NCBI GenBank assembly: GCA_001295865.1
Contig: LJHW01000023.1
Location: 1-64,000, forward strand
Direction of reading: 5' to 3'
DNA: 64,000 nucleotides
DNA from: a beta proteobacterium AAP65
Lineage (GTDB): Bacteria > Pseudomonadota > Gammaproteobacteria > Burkholderiales > Burkholderiaceae_C
Shown here: piece by piece, positions 47,588 to 56,166 of the stretch
Position numbering within the stretch: the first letter of the stretch is position 1
How the letters are laid out: every line of letters starts with the position of its first letter
Notes under the pieces: generated by a model
Told to the model about the DNA's origin: nothing
Databases searched by the model: none
The model's input: the letters and a program-made list of their open reading frames with translations, nothing else
Translations under genes and position numbers: made by a program

Positions 47588-48009
47588 GGCTGGCCGACGA
47601 TGCTGGCCGTGGCCATCAGTTCCTGGAACAGCGCCATCGAGACATGGCCCGAGACGGCGAAGGGATCGAGCGTGGGCTTCTCGCTGTACTTCAGCAGCAG
47701 CGCCGGGTTCAGGCGGCTCATGTTCACCTGGCCCATGCTCCAGCCGGCGAAGCGGCGCTCGCCGATCTCTTCATAGCAGAGCAGCGTCACATCGCTGTGG
47801 CGCGGGTCGGTGGCGATGCGGTTGTAGAGCTGGTTCACGGCGGCGCGGCCGCCTTCGAGCACCTGCAGGAAGATGCCCTCGCTGAAACAGAGCACGCCGG
47901 TGATGCCGGTGCCCGGGTTGTTGACCTTGCTCTTGCGCAGGATGGACACCAGCGCTTCCTGGTCGACGGCCGGCACGGCGCGGCTGGCATACATGAGACG
48001 GACGAGCAT
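47584..48009 (-). CDS. BLUF-domain blue-light sensor protein (second)
   Basis: The 141-residue protein is a second stand-alone BLUF sensor. MLVRLMYASR carries Tyr7, KVNNPGTGITG gives Asn31, and FLQVLEGGR gives Gln49, all at the spacing of light-active BLUF proteins. RRFAGWSMGQVNM is the conserved segment near the flavin. The short helical C-terminus (residues about 95-141) is like those of PixD/SLR-type proteins, which oligomerise. It differs clearly from the BLUF protein at 8 kb. It lies between folE and an esterase gene on the minus strand and overlaps the esterase start. Confidence 0.94.
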   Translation of the reverse strand: MLVRLMYASRAVPAVDQEALVSILRKSKVNNPGTGITGVLCFSEGIFLQVLEGGRAAVNQLYNRIATDPRHSDVTLLCYEEIGERRFAGWSMGQVNMSRLNPALLLKYSEKPTLDPFAVSGHVSMALFQELMATASIVGQP

Positions 48010-48059
48010 GGGAGATCCTTGGTATCAGCCCGGTCGCAGCGGCGCCGGGCGGGGTTCGT

Positions 48060-48803
48060 TCACTTCGACTTGCGCGGCAGCAGCGAGAGGAACTCGCGCC
48101 GCAGGTTGGCGTCTTTCAGGAAGGCGCCGCGCATCACGCTGTTGACCATGGCGCTCTCGTTGTCCTTCACGCCGCGCCAGTGCATGCAGAAGTGGTCGGC
48201 CTCCATCACGATGGCCAGGCCGTCGGGGCGCACACGCTCCTGCAGCTCGTTGGCGAGCATGGTGACGGCCTCTTCCTGGATCTGCGGCCGGCTCATGATC
48301 CAGTCGGCGATGCGCGCGTACTTGGACAGGCCGATGAGGTTGCTGTGCTCGTTGGGCAGGATGCCTATCCACACCTTGCCGAAGATCGGGCACATGTGGT
48401 GGCTGCAGGCGCTGCGCACGGTGATGGGGCCCACGATCATCAGCTCGTTCAGGCGCTCGACGTTCGGGAACTCGGTGACGCTGGGCATGGGCACGTAGCG
48501 GCCGCGGAACACCTCTTCGAGGTACATCTTGGCCACGCGCTTGGCCGTCTCGTTGGTGTTGTGGTCGCTGTCGGTGTCGATCACCAGCGCCTGCAGCACC
48601 TCTTGCAGCTTGGCCGCCACTTCGGCCTTCAGCTCGGCGAGTTCACCCTCTTGCACAAAGGCCGAGATGTTGTCGTTGGCGTGGTAACGCCGCCCGGCCT
48701 GCACGAGGCGGTAGCGGATGCGTTCGCTGGCCGGCAGCGCAGCGAGTTCTTCTTCGCTGCGGAAGATGCGGGTGGCGGCGGCCGGGGCAACGGTACGGGG
48801 CAT
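48060..48803 (-). CDS. folE: GTP cyclohydrolase I
   Basis: FolE converts GTP to dihydroneopterin triphosphate, the first step to tetrahydrofolate and related pterins. The 247-residue enzyme has the zinc ligands in RSACSHHMCPIFGKVWIG and the late FCMHWRGV cysteine. TDSDHNTNETAKRVAKMYLE and LIGLSKYARIADWI are also present. The N-terminal 30 residues are extra. I set the start at 48803 (MPRTVAPAAA); an ATG 54 bases upstream is also open, and neither has a clear ribosome binding site. It leads the folE-BLUF-esterase run (gap of 50 bases to BLUF) and diverges from rsmB. Confidence 0.94.
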   Translation of the reverse strand: MPRTVAPAAATRIFRSEEELAALPASERIRYRLVQAGRRYHANDNISAFVQEGELAELKAEVAAKLQEVLQALVIDTDSDHNTNETAKRVAKMYLEEVFRGRYVPMPSVTEFPNVERLNELMIVGPITVRSACSHHMCPIFGKVWIGILPNEHSNLIGLSKYARIADWIMSRPQIQEEAVTMLANELQERVRPDGLAIVMEADHFCMHWRGVKDNESAMVNSVMRGAFLKDANLRREFLSLLPRKSK

Positions 48804-48940
48804 GGGTGGGGTGGGGAGCGCGCGACAGGCCGCTGCGTAGCCAAAAGAAGCATGCATTGTGCGCCGCCCGGCCTGCGCGCGCTGCGCGCTGTGCACATCA
48901 CCCCAGCCGGGCTGCGCGCAGTGCCTGCCCGGCGGCCGGC

Positions 48941-48946
48941 TAGACT
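48941..48946 (+). promoter_or_regulatory. -10 box of a probable leaderless rsmB transcript
   Basis: TAGACT ends six bases before the rsmB ATG at 48953. No Shine-Dalgarno sequence is present. Confidence 0.4.
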
Positions 48947-48952
48947 GCCCCG

Positions 48953-50374
48953 ATGCCGCCGGCCGCCCCCACCCCTCCGCCCCCAGGCGCGGCCTCGCCC
49001 CCGCTGGGCCGCTTGCTCGAAAACACCGCCGACGCGGTGCAGGCCGTGCGCGGCGGGCAGTCGCTCACCGACGTGCTGGCGTGCTGCCCGCCCGACCTGC
49101 GCCCCGGCGTGCAGGCGCTGAGCTTCCACACCCTGCGCTGGCTGGGCAGCGCCACCGAGGCGCGCGCGCTGCTGGCGCCCAAGCTGCCGCCGCCCGCGGT
49201 GGACGCGCTGCTCGTCACCGCGCTGGCGCTGCTGTGGCCCACCGGCGCAGGGCAAGACCCGCCGCCCTATGCCGAGCACACGCTGGTCGACCAGGCCGTC
49301 AGCGCCGCGCGGGTGCGCACGCCCGCGGCGGCCGCCTTCATCAACGCCGTGCTGCGGCGTTTCCTGCGCGAGCGTGATGCCTTGGTGGCAGGCGCCCAGC
49401 GCAGCGCCCTGGGCGCGTACAACCACCCGCTGTGGTGGGTGGAACGTGTCAAGCGCGATTGGCCCCAGCACTGGCAGGCCCTGCTGGCCGGCGCCAACCG
49501 CCGCCCGCCGATGACGCTGCGCGTCAACGCCCGCCGCGGCACGGGCGAGGCCTACGTGCACGGCCTGGCCGCGCTGGGCCGCGCCGCCACGCTGGCGGAA
49601 GACCCGCCAGGCACCACGCTGGGCGCCGGCCAGACCGTGGTGTTGGCCCAGCCCTGCCCTGTGTACCAATTGCCCGGCTTCGCCGAAGGCGAGGTCAGCG
49701 TGCAGGACGCCGCCGCCCAGCGCGCCGCGGCCCTGCTGCTGCAGCCGATCGACGGCGAAGACCGCGCCACGCAGCCCTGGCTGCGCCCCAAGGCCCGGGT
49801 GCTCGACGCCTGCGCCGCCCCCGGCGGCAAAACCGCCCACCTGCTGGAGCTGGCCGAGCTCGAGCTGCTGGCCCTGGACAGCGACCCGCTGCGCCTGGCG
49901 CGTGTGCAGGACAACCTGAACCGCCTGAAGCTGCAGGCTGAATTGAAGGCCGGCGATGGGCGCTTCCCCAAGGGCTGGTGGGACGGCCGGCCCTTCGACG
50001 CCATCCTGCTGGACGCCCCTTGCACCGCCAGCGGCATCGTGCGCCGCCACCCCGATGTGCGCTGGCTGCGCCGGCAAGACGACATCCAGGCCCTGGCGCG
50101 CATCCAGGCCGAGTTGCTCGATGCGCTGTGGCCGCTGCTGGCACCGGGCGGGCGGCTGCTCTACGCCACCTGCTCCATCTTCCCGGCCGAGGGCCGGCTG
50201 CAGATCGACGCATTTTTGCAACGCCTGCCCCCAGGCACGGCGGTGCTGGAGCCCGCATCGCCCGGCCATCTGTTGCCGCTGCCCGACAATGCCCCCGGGG
50301 CGATTGCCATGCGCCCCGCCGCCTTGCAGGACGGGTTCTTCTACGCCCTGCTTCGCAAGACCCCCGGTTCCTGA
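48953..50374 (+). CDS. rsmB: 16S rRNA (cytosine-967-C5) methyltransferase
   Basis: RsmB methylates C967 of 16S rRNA. The 473-residue protein has an N-terminal NusB-like RNA-binding domain (about 18-160, ending INAVLRRFLRERD) and a Rossmann methyltransferase domain. The SAM loop is LDACAAPGGKTAHLLEL. The release cysteine motif is LLDAPCTASGIVRRHPD, and the nucleophile is in LLYATCSIFPAEG. The C-terminal DGFFYALLRK is standard. It starts a series of four genes (rsmB, DUF4390, ntrY, ntrX) that is common in betaproteobacteria. Confidence 0.94.
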   Translation: MPPAAPTPPPPGAASPPLGRLLENTADAVQAVRGGQSLTDVLACCPPDLRPGVQALSFHTLRWLGSATEARALLAPKLPPPAVDALLVTALALLWPTGAGQDPPPYAEHTLVDQAVSAARVRTPAAAAFINAVLRRFLRERDALVAGAQRSALGAYNHPLWWVERVKRDWPQHWQALLAGANRRPPMTLRVNARRGTGEAYVHGLAALGRAATLAEDPPGTTLGAGQTVVLAQPCPVYQLPGFAEGEVSVQDAAAQRAAALLLQPIDGEDRATQPWLRPKARVLDACAAPGGKTAHLLELAELELLALDSDPLRLARVQDNLNRLKLQAELKAGDGRFPKGWWDGRPFDAILLDAPCTASGIVRRHPDVRWLRRQDDIQALARIQAELLDALWPLLAPGGRLLYATCSIFPAEGRLQIDAFLQRLPPGTAVLEPASPGHLLPLPDNAPGAIAMRPAALQDGFFYALLRKTPGS

Positions 50375-50393
50375 AGAAGCCCGCCACCCGCCC

Positions 50394-50996
50394 ATGCCTC
50401 CGCTGCCGGATCGCCCCGCCCCCCTGCAGCGCTGGCTGCCGGCCTGGCTGTTCGGCTGTCTGCTGGCCGGCTGGTTGATGCTGGCCGCCGCCAGTGCCCA
50501 CGCCCAGGGCGTGGAGCTGGCCGCCCTGCAGGTGCAGCGCCAGGACGGCGCGCTCAACCTCGATTTCAACGCCCGCGTGAACCTGCCGCGGGCGGTGGAA
50601 GAAGCGGTGCAGCGCGGGGTGCCCATCTACTTCGTGGCCCAGGCCCAGTTGCTGCGCAACCGCTGGTACTGGCGTGACGAGCGCGTGGTACGGGTCTCAC
50701 GTTCGTGGCGGCTGGCCTACCAGCCGCTCACCAACTCGTGGCGCGTGGGGCTGCTGGGCGGGCTGAACCAGACCTTCCCGACACTGGCCGAGGCGCTGTC
50801 ACTCGCCTCGCGCAGCAGCGACTGGAAACTGGCCGACCTCAAGGATCTGGACGCCGACAAGGACTACTACCTCCAGTTCAGCTACCGGCTCGACACCTCG
50901 CAGCTGCCCGGGCCGATGCAGTTCGGCCTGGGCGGCCAGGGCGACTGGGCCGTGGGCGTCAGCAGCACCCTCAAGGTCGAGCTGGGCACGCCGTGA
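50394..50996 (+). CDS. DUF4390 family exported protein
   Basis: The 200-residue product has a signal peptide (about 8-38, with LAAASAHA-QG). The DUF4390 beta-rich domain follows: LAALQVQRQDGALNLDFN, VEEAVQRGVPIYFVAQAQ, LAYQPLTNSWRVGLLGG and FSYRLDTSQLPGPMQFG. The function is unknown, but the gene is almost always next to ntrY-type kinases in this bacterial group, so it may influence envelope sensing. The stop overlaps the ntrY start as GTGA. Confidence 0.9.
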   Translation: MPPLPDRPAPLQRWLPAWLFGCLLAGWLMLAAASAHAQGVELAALQVQRQDGALNLDFNARVNLPRAVEEAVQRGVPIYFVAQAQLLRNRWYWRDERVVRVSRSWRLAYQPLTNSWRVGLLGGLNQTFPTLAEALSLASRSSDWKLADLKDLDADKDYYLQFSYRLDTSQLPGPMQFGLGGQGDWAVGVSSTLKVELGTP

Positions 50997-53284
50997 GCAA
51001 TTCGGCCCGCTGGGCCTGGATCATCGCCATCGTGGCTGCCACCGGCACGGCGCTGGTGCTGGCCTTCGTCATCAGCTTCAGCAGCCAGGGTGGCGGCTTC
51101 TACGAGCGCCACTTCGTCTGGCTGTTCTGGGTGAACGTGGCCGTGGCCGCACTGCTCACGCTGGTGATCGGCGTGGTGGCGCTGCGGCTGGCGGTGCGCG
51201 TGCGGCGCGGCAAGTTCGGCAGCCGGCTGCTCATCAAGCTGGCCGGCATCTTTGCGCTGGTGGGCCTGCTGCCGGGCCTGGTGATCTACACCGTGAGCTA
51301 CCAGTTCGCCAGCCGCAGCATCGCGGCCTGGTTCGACGTGAAGGTGGCCGGCGCGCTGGACGCGGGCCTGGCCCTGGGCAAGGGCACGCTCGACACGCTG
51401 ACGGCCGACCTCATCGGCAAGGCCCAGGTGGGTGCCGACCGCCTGGCCGACAGCGGCCTGACGATGGCGCCGCTGGCGCTGGAACGCCTGCGCGAGCAGA
51501 TCGGCGCCAGCGAAGCCTCGCTGGTGGGGCCGCAGGGCCAGGTGCTCTTCACGGCCGGCGGCAGCGCCAGCGCCGGCCCGCCCGAACGCGCCAGCGCCAA
51601 CCTGATGCGCCAGGTGCGCGAAACCGGCTCCGCCGCGCAGGTGGAAGGCCTGGACGACGAAGCCCTGGCCCCCGGCAACCCCGGCCCGCGTGTGCGCGCG
51701 CTGGCCCGCGTGCCGCGCACCGGCACCGCGCTGGCGCGCAGCGAAGAGCGTTACCTGATGTTGCTGCAGCCCATGCCCCGCGCGCTGGCGGCCAACGCGC
51801 TGGCGGTGCAGGCGGCCTACAGCGAGTACCAGCAGCGTTTCCTGGCGCGCGACGCGCTGCGCCGCATGTACGTGGGCACGCTGACGCTGGCGCTCATCCT
51901 GGCGGTGTTCGCAGCGGTGCTGCTGGCCATCGTGCTGGGCAACCAGCTGGCCAAGCCGCTGCTGCTGCTGGCCGAGGGCGTGCGCGAAGTGGCTGCCGGC
52001 GACCTGCGCGCCAAGCCCGTCTTCCCGAGCAGCGACGAGCTCGGCGGCCTCACACGCAGCTTCGCGGCCATGACCTCGCAGGTGGCCGAAGCGCGCAGCC
52101 AAGTGCAGCGCGGCGTGCACCAGCTCGAAGGTGCGCGTACGCGGCTGCAGACCATCCTCGACACGCTGACGGCGGGCGTCATCGTCTTCGACCGCGAAGG
52201 CCGCATCGACACCGTGAACCCCGGCGCCACGCGCATCCTGCAGCGCCCGCTGGCCAGCTGGCGCGGCCGCCGCCTGAGCGAGCTGCCCGATCTGAAGGAC
52301 TTCTCGCAAGGCGTGGAGCAGCGTTTTGAGCTGCTGGCCACCAGCCCCGAGGCCGGCGAACGCGACCAGTGGCAGGAAAGCTTCGACCTGCAGCGCGGCG
52401 ACGGCACTACGCTCACGCTGCTGGTGCGCGGCGCCACGCTCCCCGGCGACATGCGCCTGATGGTCTTCGACGACATCACCGAGGTGGTGAGCGCGCAGCG
52501 CAGCGCCGCCTGGGCCGAGGTGGCGCGGCGCCTGGCGCACGAGATCAAGAACCCGCTCACCCCCATCCAGCTCAGCGCCGAGCGCCTGCAGCACCGCCTG
52601 GGCCACAAGCTCGAAGGCGCCGACCAGGCGCTGCTGGCGCGCAGCGTGAACACCATCGTCAACCAGGTGCAGGCGATGCAGACCCTGGTCAACGAGTTCC
52701 GCGACTACGCCCGCCTGCCCGCGGCGCAGATGAAGCCGCTGGACCTGGGCGCGCTCGCCGCCGAAGTGATGGGCCTGTACGGCCAGGCCCTGGACAACGG
52801 CCTGCTGCGCCCGCGCGTGGAGCCGGGGCTGCCGGCCATCCGCGGCGACGCGACCCAGCTGCGCCAGGTGATCCACAACCTCGTGCAGAACGCACTTGAC
52901 GCCGTGGCCGACCGCCCCGACGGGCAGGTGGAGCTGCTGGTCTCGGGCGCGCGCGGCGAGCAGGGCGGGCTGCGCGCGGTGCGCCTGACCGTCATCGACA
53001 ACGGCCCGGGTTTTGCCGACAAGGTGCTCAAGCGCGCCTTCGAGCCCTACGTCACCACCAAGGTCAAAGGCACGGGCCTGGGCCTGGCGGTGGTGAAGAA
53101 GATCGCCGATGAACACGGCGCGCGGCTGCGTGCGGCCAACCTGCACGTGGGCGACGATCCCGAGGGCCCCGTCACCGGGGCCCGCGTTTCGCTATCATTT
53201 TCCAACTTCGCCGCAACGCCGGGCGGGCCTGCAGAGGCCGCCGATGCCGGCGCCGCACCGGCCCCTGGCAGCGTGACGCACTAG
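50993..53284 (+). CDS. ntrY: NtrY-like sensor histidine kinase
   Basis: The 763-residue kinase has transmembrane helices near residues 7-28, 42-64 and 82-103 and another at about 297-320. An external loop of about 190 residues, then HAMP (about 322-375), PAS (about 385-490), and the kinase core follow. The phosphorylated histidine is in ARRLAHEIKNPLTPIQL (about 515), with HNLVQNALDAVADR as N box and GTGLGLAVVKKIADEHG as G box. NtrY family kinases regulate nitrogen metabolism, respiration or envelope functions. The GTG start overlaps the DUF4390 stop. An alanine-rich C-terminal extension of about 25 residues follows the kinase domain. Confidence 0.93.
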   Translation: MSNSARWAWIIAIVAATGTALVLAFVISFSSQGGGFYERHFVWLFWVNVAVAALLTLVIGVVALRLAVRVRRGKFGSRLLIKLAGIFALVGLLPGLVIYTVSYQFASRSIAAWFDVKVAGALDAGLALGKGTLDTLTADLIGKAQVGADRLADSGLTMAPLALERLREQIGASEASLVGPQGQVLFTAGGSASAGPPERASANLMRQVRETGSAAQVEGLDDEALAPGNPGPRVRALARVPRTGTALARSEERYLMLLQPMPRALAANALAVQAAYSEYQQRFLARDALRRMYVGTLTLALILAVFAAVLLAIVLGNQLAKPLLLLAEGVREVAAGDLRAKPVFPSSDELGGLTRSFAAMTSQVAEARSQVQRGVHQLEGARTRLQTILDTLTAGVIVFDREGRIDTVNPGATRILQRPLASWRGRRLSELPDLKDFSQGVEQRFELLATSPEAGERDQWQESFDLQRGDGTTLTLLVRGATLPGDMRLMVFDDITEVVSAQRSAAWAEVARRLAHEIKNPLTPIQLSAERLQHRLGHKLEGADQALLARSVNTIVNQVQAMQTLVNEFRDYARLPAAQMKPLDLGALAAEVMGLYGQALDNGLLRPRVEPGLPAIRGDATQLRQVIHNLVQNALDAVADRPDGQVELLVSGARGEQGGLRAVRLTVIDNGPGFADKVLKRAFEPYVTTKVKGTGLGLAVVKKIADEHGARLRAANLHVGDDPEGPVTGARVSLSFSNFAATPGGPAEAADAGAAPAPGSVTH

Positions 53285-53289
53285 AACGC

Positions 53290-53991
53290 ATGGCAACTAT
53301 CCTGGTAGTCGACGACGAGTTGGGCATCCGCGCCCTGCTCTCCGAGATCCTGACCGACGAGGGTCACACGGTCGAACTGGCCGAAAACGCTGCGCAGGCC
53401 CGCCATGTGCGCGAGATGCTGCGGCCCGACCTCGTGCTGCTCGACATCTGGATGCCCGACGTGGACGGCGTGACACTGCTCAAAGAGTGGGGCGCCAGCG
53501 GTCAGCTCAGCATGCCCGTGATCATGATGAGCGGCCACGGCACCATCGACACCGCGGTGGAAGCCACCAAGTACGGCGCCAGCGCCTTCCTCGAAAAACC
53601 GATCACGCTGCAGAAACTGCTGCGCGCCGTGGAGCAGGCGCTGGTAAAGCCGGCGCAGCGCCTGGCCGCGGCCCTGCAAGGCGGGCTGCGCACCGATCTC
53701 GGGCCCACGACCAGTGCCGAACTCCTGGCCGCACCGCTGCACCCGCTGAGCCACCCGATGCTGCCGCCGGCCCACGAAGGCCCGCGCTCGGAACAGCTCT
53801 TTGACCTCGACCGCCCGCTGCGCGAAGCGCGTGATGCGTTCGAGAAAAGCTACTTCGAGTTCCACCTCGCGCAAGAAGGCGGCAGCATGACGCGCGTGGC
53901 CGAAAAAACCGGCCTGGAACGCACCCACCTCTACCGCAAGCTCAAGCAGCTGGGCGTGGACCTCTCGCGCAACAAGCGCGGCGCGCTCTGA
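53290..53991 (+). CDS. ntrX: NtrX-like response regulator lacking the AAA+ domain
   Basis: The 233-residue protein has a receiver domain with Asp52 (LLDIWMPDVDG), Asp8-Asp9 and Lys in FLEKPITLQ. A linker of about 60 residues and a C-terminal Fis-type helix-turn-helix follow (about 190-230, SMTRVAEKTGLERTHLYRKL). The central sigma-54-activating AAA+ domain of classical NtrX (GAFTGA loop) is absent, so it cannot activate sigma-54 promoters. It is probably an ordinary transcription factor working with the upstream NtrY, five bases away. This short form is common in Burkholderiales, so it is unlikely to be a recent deletion. Confidence 0.9.
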   Translation: MATILVVDDELGIRALLSEILTDEGHTVELAENAAQARHVREMLRPDLVLLDIWMPDVDGVTLLKEWGASGQLSMPVIMMSGHGTIDTAVEATKYGASAFLEKPITLQKLLRAVEQALVKPAQRLAAALQGGLRTDLGPTTSAELLAAPLHPLSHPMLPPAHEGPRSEQLFDLDRPLREARDAFEKSYFEFHLAQEGGSMTRVAEKTGLERTHLYRKLKQLGVDLSRNKRGAL

Positions 53992-54010
53992 AGGGCGTCA
54001 AAACTTGGGC

Positions 54011-54016
54011 TATACT
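54011..54016 (+). promoter_or_regulatory. Putative -10 box of the tRNA operon
   Basis: TATACT lies 14 bases before tRNA-Phe and is followed by a GC-rich discriminator (GCTCGGCTC), as usual for stable RNA promoters under stringent control. A matching -35 element is not clear. Confidence 0.5.
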
Positions 54017-54030
54017 GCTCGGCTCTGCAC

Positions 54031-54106
54031 GGCCTGGTAGCTCAGTTGGTAGAGCAGCGGATTGAAAATCCGCGTGTCGGTGGTTCGATTCCGCCCCAGG
54101 CCACCA
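54031..54106 (+). tRNA. tRNA-Phe (anticodon GAA)
   Basis: The 76 bases fold as a full cloverleaf. GGCCTGG pairs with CCAGGCC in the acceptor stem, GCGGA/TCCGC form the anticodon stem with loop TTGAAAA (anticodon GAA), and GGTTCGATTCC makes the T arm. The 3' ACCA is encoded. It is followed by tRNA-Gly after 8 bases. Confidence 0.96.
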
Positions 54107-54114
54107 GAACCCCT

Positions 54115-54190
54115 GCGGGATTAGCTCAGTTGGTAGAGCGATACCTTGCCAAGGTATAGGTCGAGAGTTCGAGCCTCTTATCCCGCTCCA
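54115..54190 (+). tRNA. tRNA-Gly (anticodon GCC)
   Basis: GCGGGAT pairs with ATCCCGC in the acceptor stem. The anticodon arm is ATACC-TTGCCAA-GGTAT with anticodon GCC, and the T arm carries GTTCGAGCC. The 3' TCCA is encoded. It is co-transcribed with tRNA-Phe and followed by a strong terminator. Confidence 0.96.
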
Positions 54191-54196
54191 GATGAA

Positions 54197-54228
54197 AAAA
54201 AGGCCCACCGCACGCGGTGGGCCTTTTT
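54197..54228. terminator. Bidirectional terminator between tRNA-Gly and the Aer-like receptor
   Basis: GGCCCACCGC (54202-54211) pairs with GCGGTGGGCC (54214-54223). A run of A on the left and T on the right extend the stem and give U tracts on both strands. It can end the tRNA transcript rightward and the receptor transcript leftward. Confidence 0.88.
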
Positions 54229-54240
54229 CTTTTCCGGGCC

Positions 54241-56052
54241 TCAGAACGTGGTCCAGTCGTCGTCGGCAGCCGCAGCCTGTGCGGGCTCTCGCGGCGCCGG
54301 CGCGGCCGGCTTTGGGGCCTGCACGGCCGCTGCCGCACGTGGCGCCGCCTTGCGCGGGGCCGCGGCGCGCTGCACCACCGTCTTGGCCACCGCGGCGGGA
54401 GCCGGCGCCGCAGCCGCGACCGCCGGTGTTGGGGCCGGCGCGGCGGCACGCTGTTCCTTGCGCATCGCCACGGCGTCACCCTCGGCGATGGACGCCTCGC
54501 CCGCACGCAGGCGGAACAGGCGCAGCGTGTGGTTCACCGTCTGCACCTGGGCGTTCAGCGCCTGCGCAGCAGCGGCGAGCTCTTCCACCATGGCCGCGTT
54601 CTGTTGCGTGATGCCGTCCATGTGCGTGACGGCCTCGTTGACCTGGCTCACGCCCTGCTGCTGCTCTTGCGCTGCCGTGCTCACCTCGCCCAGCAGCGTG
54701 CTGACCTGGCCCACGCTCTGCAGCACTTCTTGCATGCGCTGCTGGGCCTGATGCGTCTGGCGGTTGCCGGCTTCCACACGCTCGGTGCTGGCGGTGATGA
54801 GCTGCTTGATCTCGCGCGCGGCTTCGGCCGTGCGCTGCGCCAGGCCGCGCACCTCGCTGGCCACCACCGCGAAACCGCGGCCGGCCTCGCCGGCACGGGC
54901 GGCTTCCACCGCGGCGTTCAGCGCGAGGATGTTGGTCTGGAAGGCCACACCTTCGATGACGTGGATGATCTCGCCGATGCGCTTGGAAGAGTCGGAGATC
55001 GCCTCCATCGACTGCACCACGCCCAGCACGGCCTCGTGGCTGTGGTTGGCCACGTTCGAGGCTTCTTCCGACAGGCGCGCGCCCTGGCTGGCCGAGGCCG
55101 CGCTCTGCTTGACGGTGCCGTTGATCTGCTCCATCGACGCGGCCGTTTCTTCCAGGCTGCTGGCCTGGGCTTCGGTGCGCGACGAGAGGTCCTGGTTGCC
55201 GGCGGCGATCTCGGCGACGGCGGTGCGCAGGTTCTCGGCCTCGGTGCGCACGTCGCCGATGACGGTGCACAGGTTCACCGACAACTGGGCCAGCGCGCCT
55301 TGCAGTTCACCGGGGAGGCCCGGCGCGTCGACGTTGACCTCGTGCGTCAGATCGCCGGCGGCGAGTTGGCGGGCGTCGGACAGCACCGCCTGCAGGGGCG
55401 CTTCCACCACGCGGCGCTGCAGCGCCTGCGCGGCCAGCGCCAGCACCACGGCGGCCGGCACCCACACAACAGCGGCCGTCGCGCTGGCCAGCGCCGCGCC
55501 GCCGAGCACGGCCACCACGGCCAGCGCGCCGTGCAGGCCCACGCGCCGCACCGCGGCACCCGCACCCTGCAGCGCGCGGCCCAGCGCGTCGCGGCGCACC
55601 ACCGCACCGTGGTGCAGGCCGGTGCGCAGCCGGCCTTGCGCCGCTTCTTCACGCATGCGGGCGTACAGCTGTTCGGCCACGGCCACACGCTCGGCCGAGA
55701 CGGCACGGCGCACCGAGAGGTAACCGACGGTCTGTCCATCACGCTGCATCGGCGTGGCGTTGGCGTGCACCCAGTAGTGGTCGCCGTTCTTGCGGCGGTT
55801 CTTCACCAGGGCCGACCACGGCCGGCCCGATTCGATGGTCTCCCACATGTCGCGGAAGGCTTCTTCGGGCATGTCGGGGTGGCGCACCAGGTTGTGCGGC
55901 TGCCCCATCAGCTCTTCGCGCGTGAAACCGCTGACGGCCACAAAAGGCCCGTTGCAGTAGACGATGCGCCCTTTCAGGTCGGTCACCGAGACCAGCGTCT
56001 GGTCGCTCGGAAAGCTGTACTCACGCTGGGTGACGGGCAGATTGCTGCGCAT
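54241..56052 (-). CDS. Aer-like PAS methyl-accepting chemotaxis protein
   Basis: The 603-residue receptor has an N-terminal PAS domain (about 12-110, with [20 protein letters not shown] and [14 protein letters not shown]) typical of FAD-binding Aer aerotaxis sensors. A central hydrophobic membrane segment (about 175-210), HAMP and an MCP signalling domain with [20 protein letters not shown] follow. A long Ala/Pro-rich linker ends in the acidic-aromatic tail DDDWTTF. DWTTF matches the xWxxF docking motif for CheR and CheB, so this receptor can support adaptation for others. A candidate sigma-28 promoter lies upstream, and a bidirectional terminator follows. Confidence 0.93.
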   Translation of the reverse strand: MRSNLPVTQREYSFPSDQTLVSVTDLKGRIVYCNGPFVAVSGFTREELMGQPHNLVRHPDMPEEAFRDMWETIESGRPWSALVKNRRKNGDHYWVHANATPMQRDGQTVGYLSVRRAVSAERVAVAEQLYARMREEAAQGRLRTGLHHGAVVRRDALGRALQGAGAAVRRVGLHGALAVVAVLGGAALASATAAVVWVPAAVVLALAAQALQRRVVEAPLQAVLSDARQLAAGDLTHEVNVDAPGLPGELQGALAQLSVNLCTVIGDVRTEAENLRTAVAEIAAGNQDLSSRTEAQASSLEETAASMEQINGTVKQSAASASQGARLSEEASNVANHSHEAVLGVVQSMEAISDSSKRIGEIIHVIEGVAFQTNILALNAAVEAARAGEAGRGFAVVASEVRGLAQRTAEAAREIKQLITASTERVEAGNRQTHQAQQRMQEVLQSVGQVSTLLGEVSTAAQEQQQGVSQVNEAVTHMDGITQQNAAMVEELAAAAQALNAQVQTVNHTLRLFRLRAGEASIAEGDAVAMRKEQRAAAPAPTPAVAAAAPAPAAVAKTVVQRAAAPRKAAPRAAAAVQAPKPAAPAPREPAQAAAADDDWTTF

Positions 56053-56085
56053 GGGGCGGTCCTGTTTGGCTTGCGGCTCCCCTCG

Positions 56086-56112
56086 ATAACGTCACATCAG
56101 CTTCGCACTTGA
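56086..56112 (-). promoter_or_regulatory. Candidate sigma-28 (FliA) promoter of the Aer-like receptor
   Basis: On the minus strand TCAA (56112-56109), a 15-base spacer and GACGTTAT (56093-56086) fit the betaproteobacterial flagellar promoter form TCAAG-N-GCCGTTAT with one mismatch in the -10 half. It lies 33 bases before the start codon, and the base after TCAA is G, as in the consensus. Confidence 0.6.
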
Positions 56113-56166
56113 GCGAAAAATCAGCTTCGACTCATGTGGGCGGCGGCACCCGTTGCAAGTTGCGCA

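Noticed and set aside
54031..54190. tRNA pair as an integration site of a mobile element
   Set aside because: No integrase, no duplicated tRNA end and no composition change is seen on either side.
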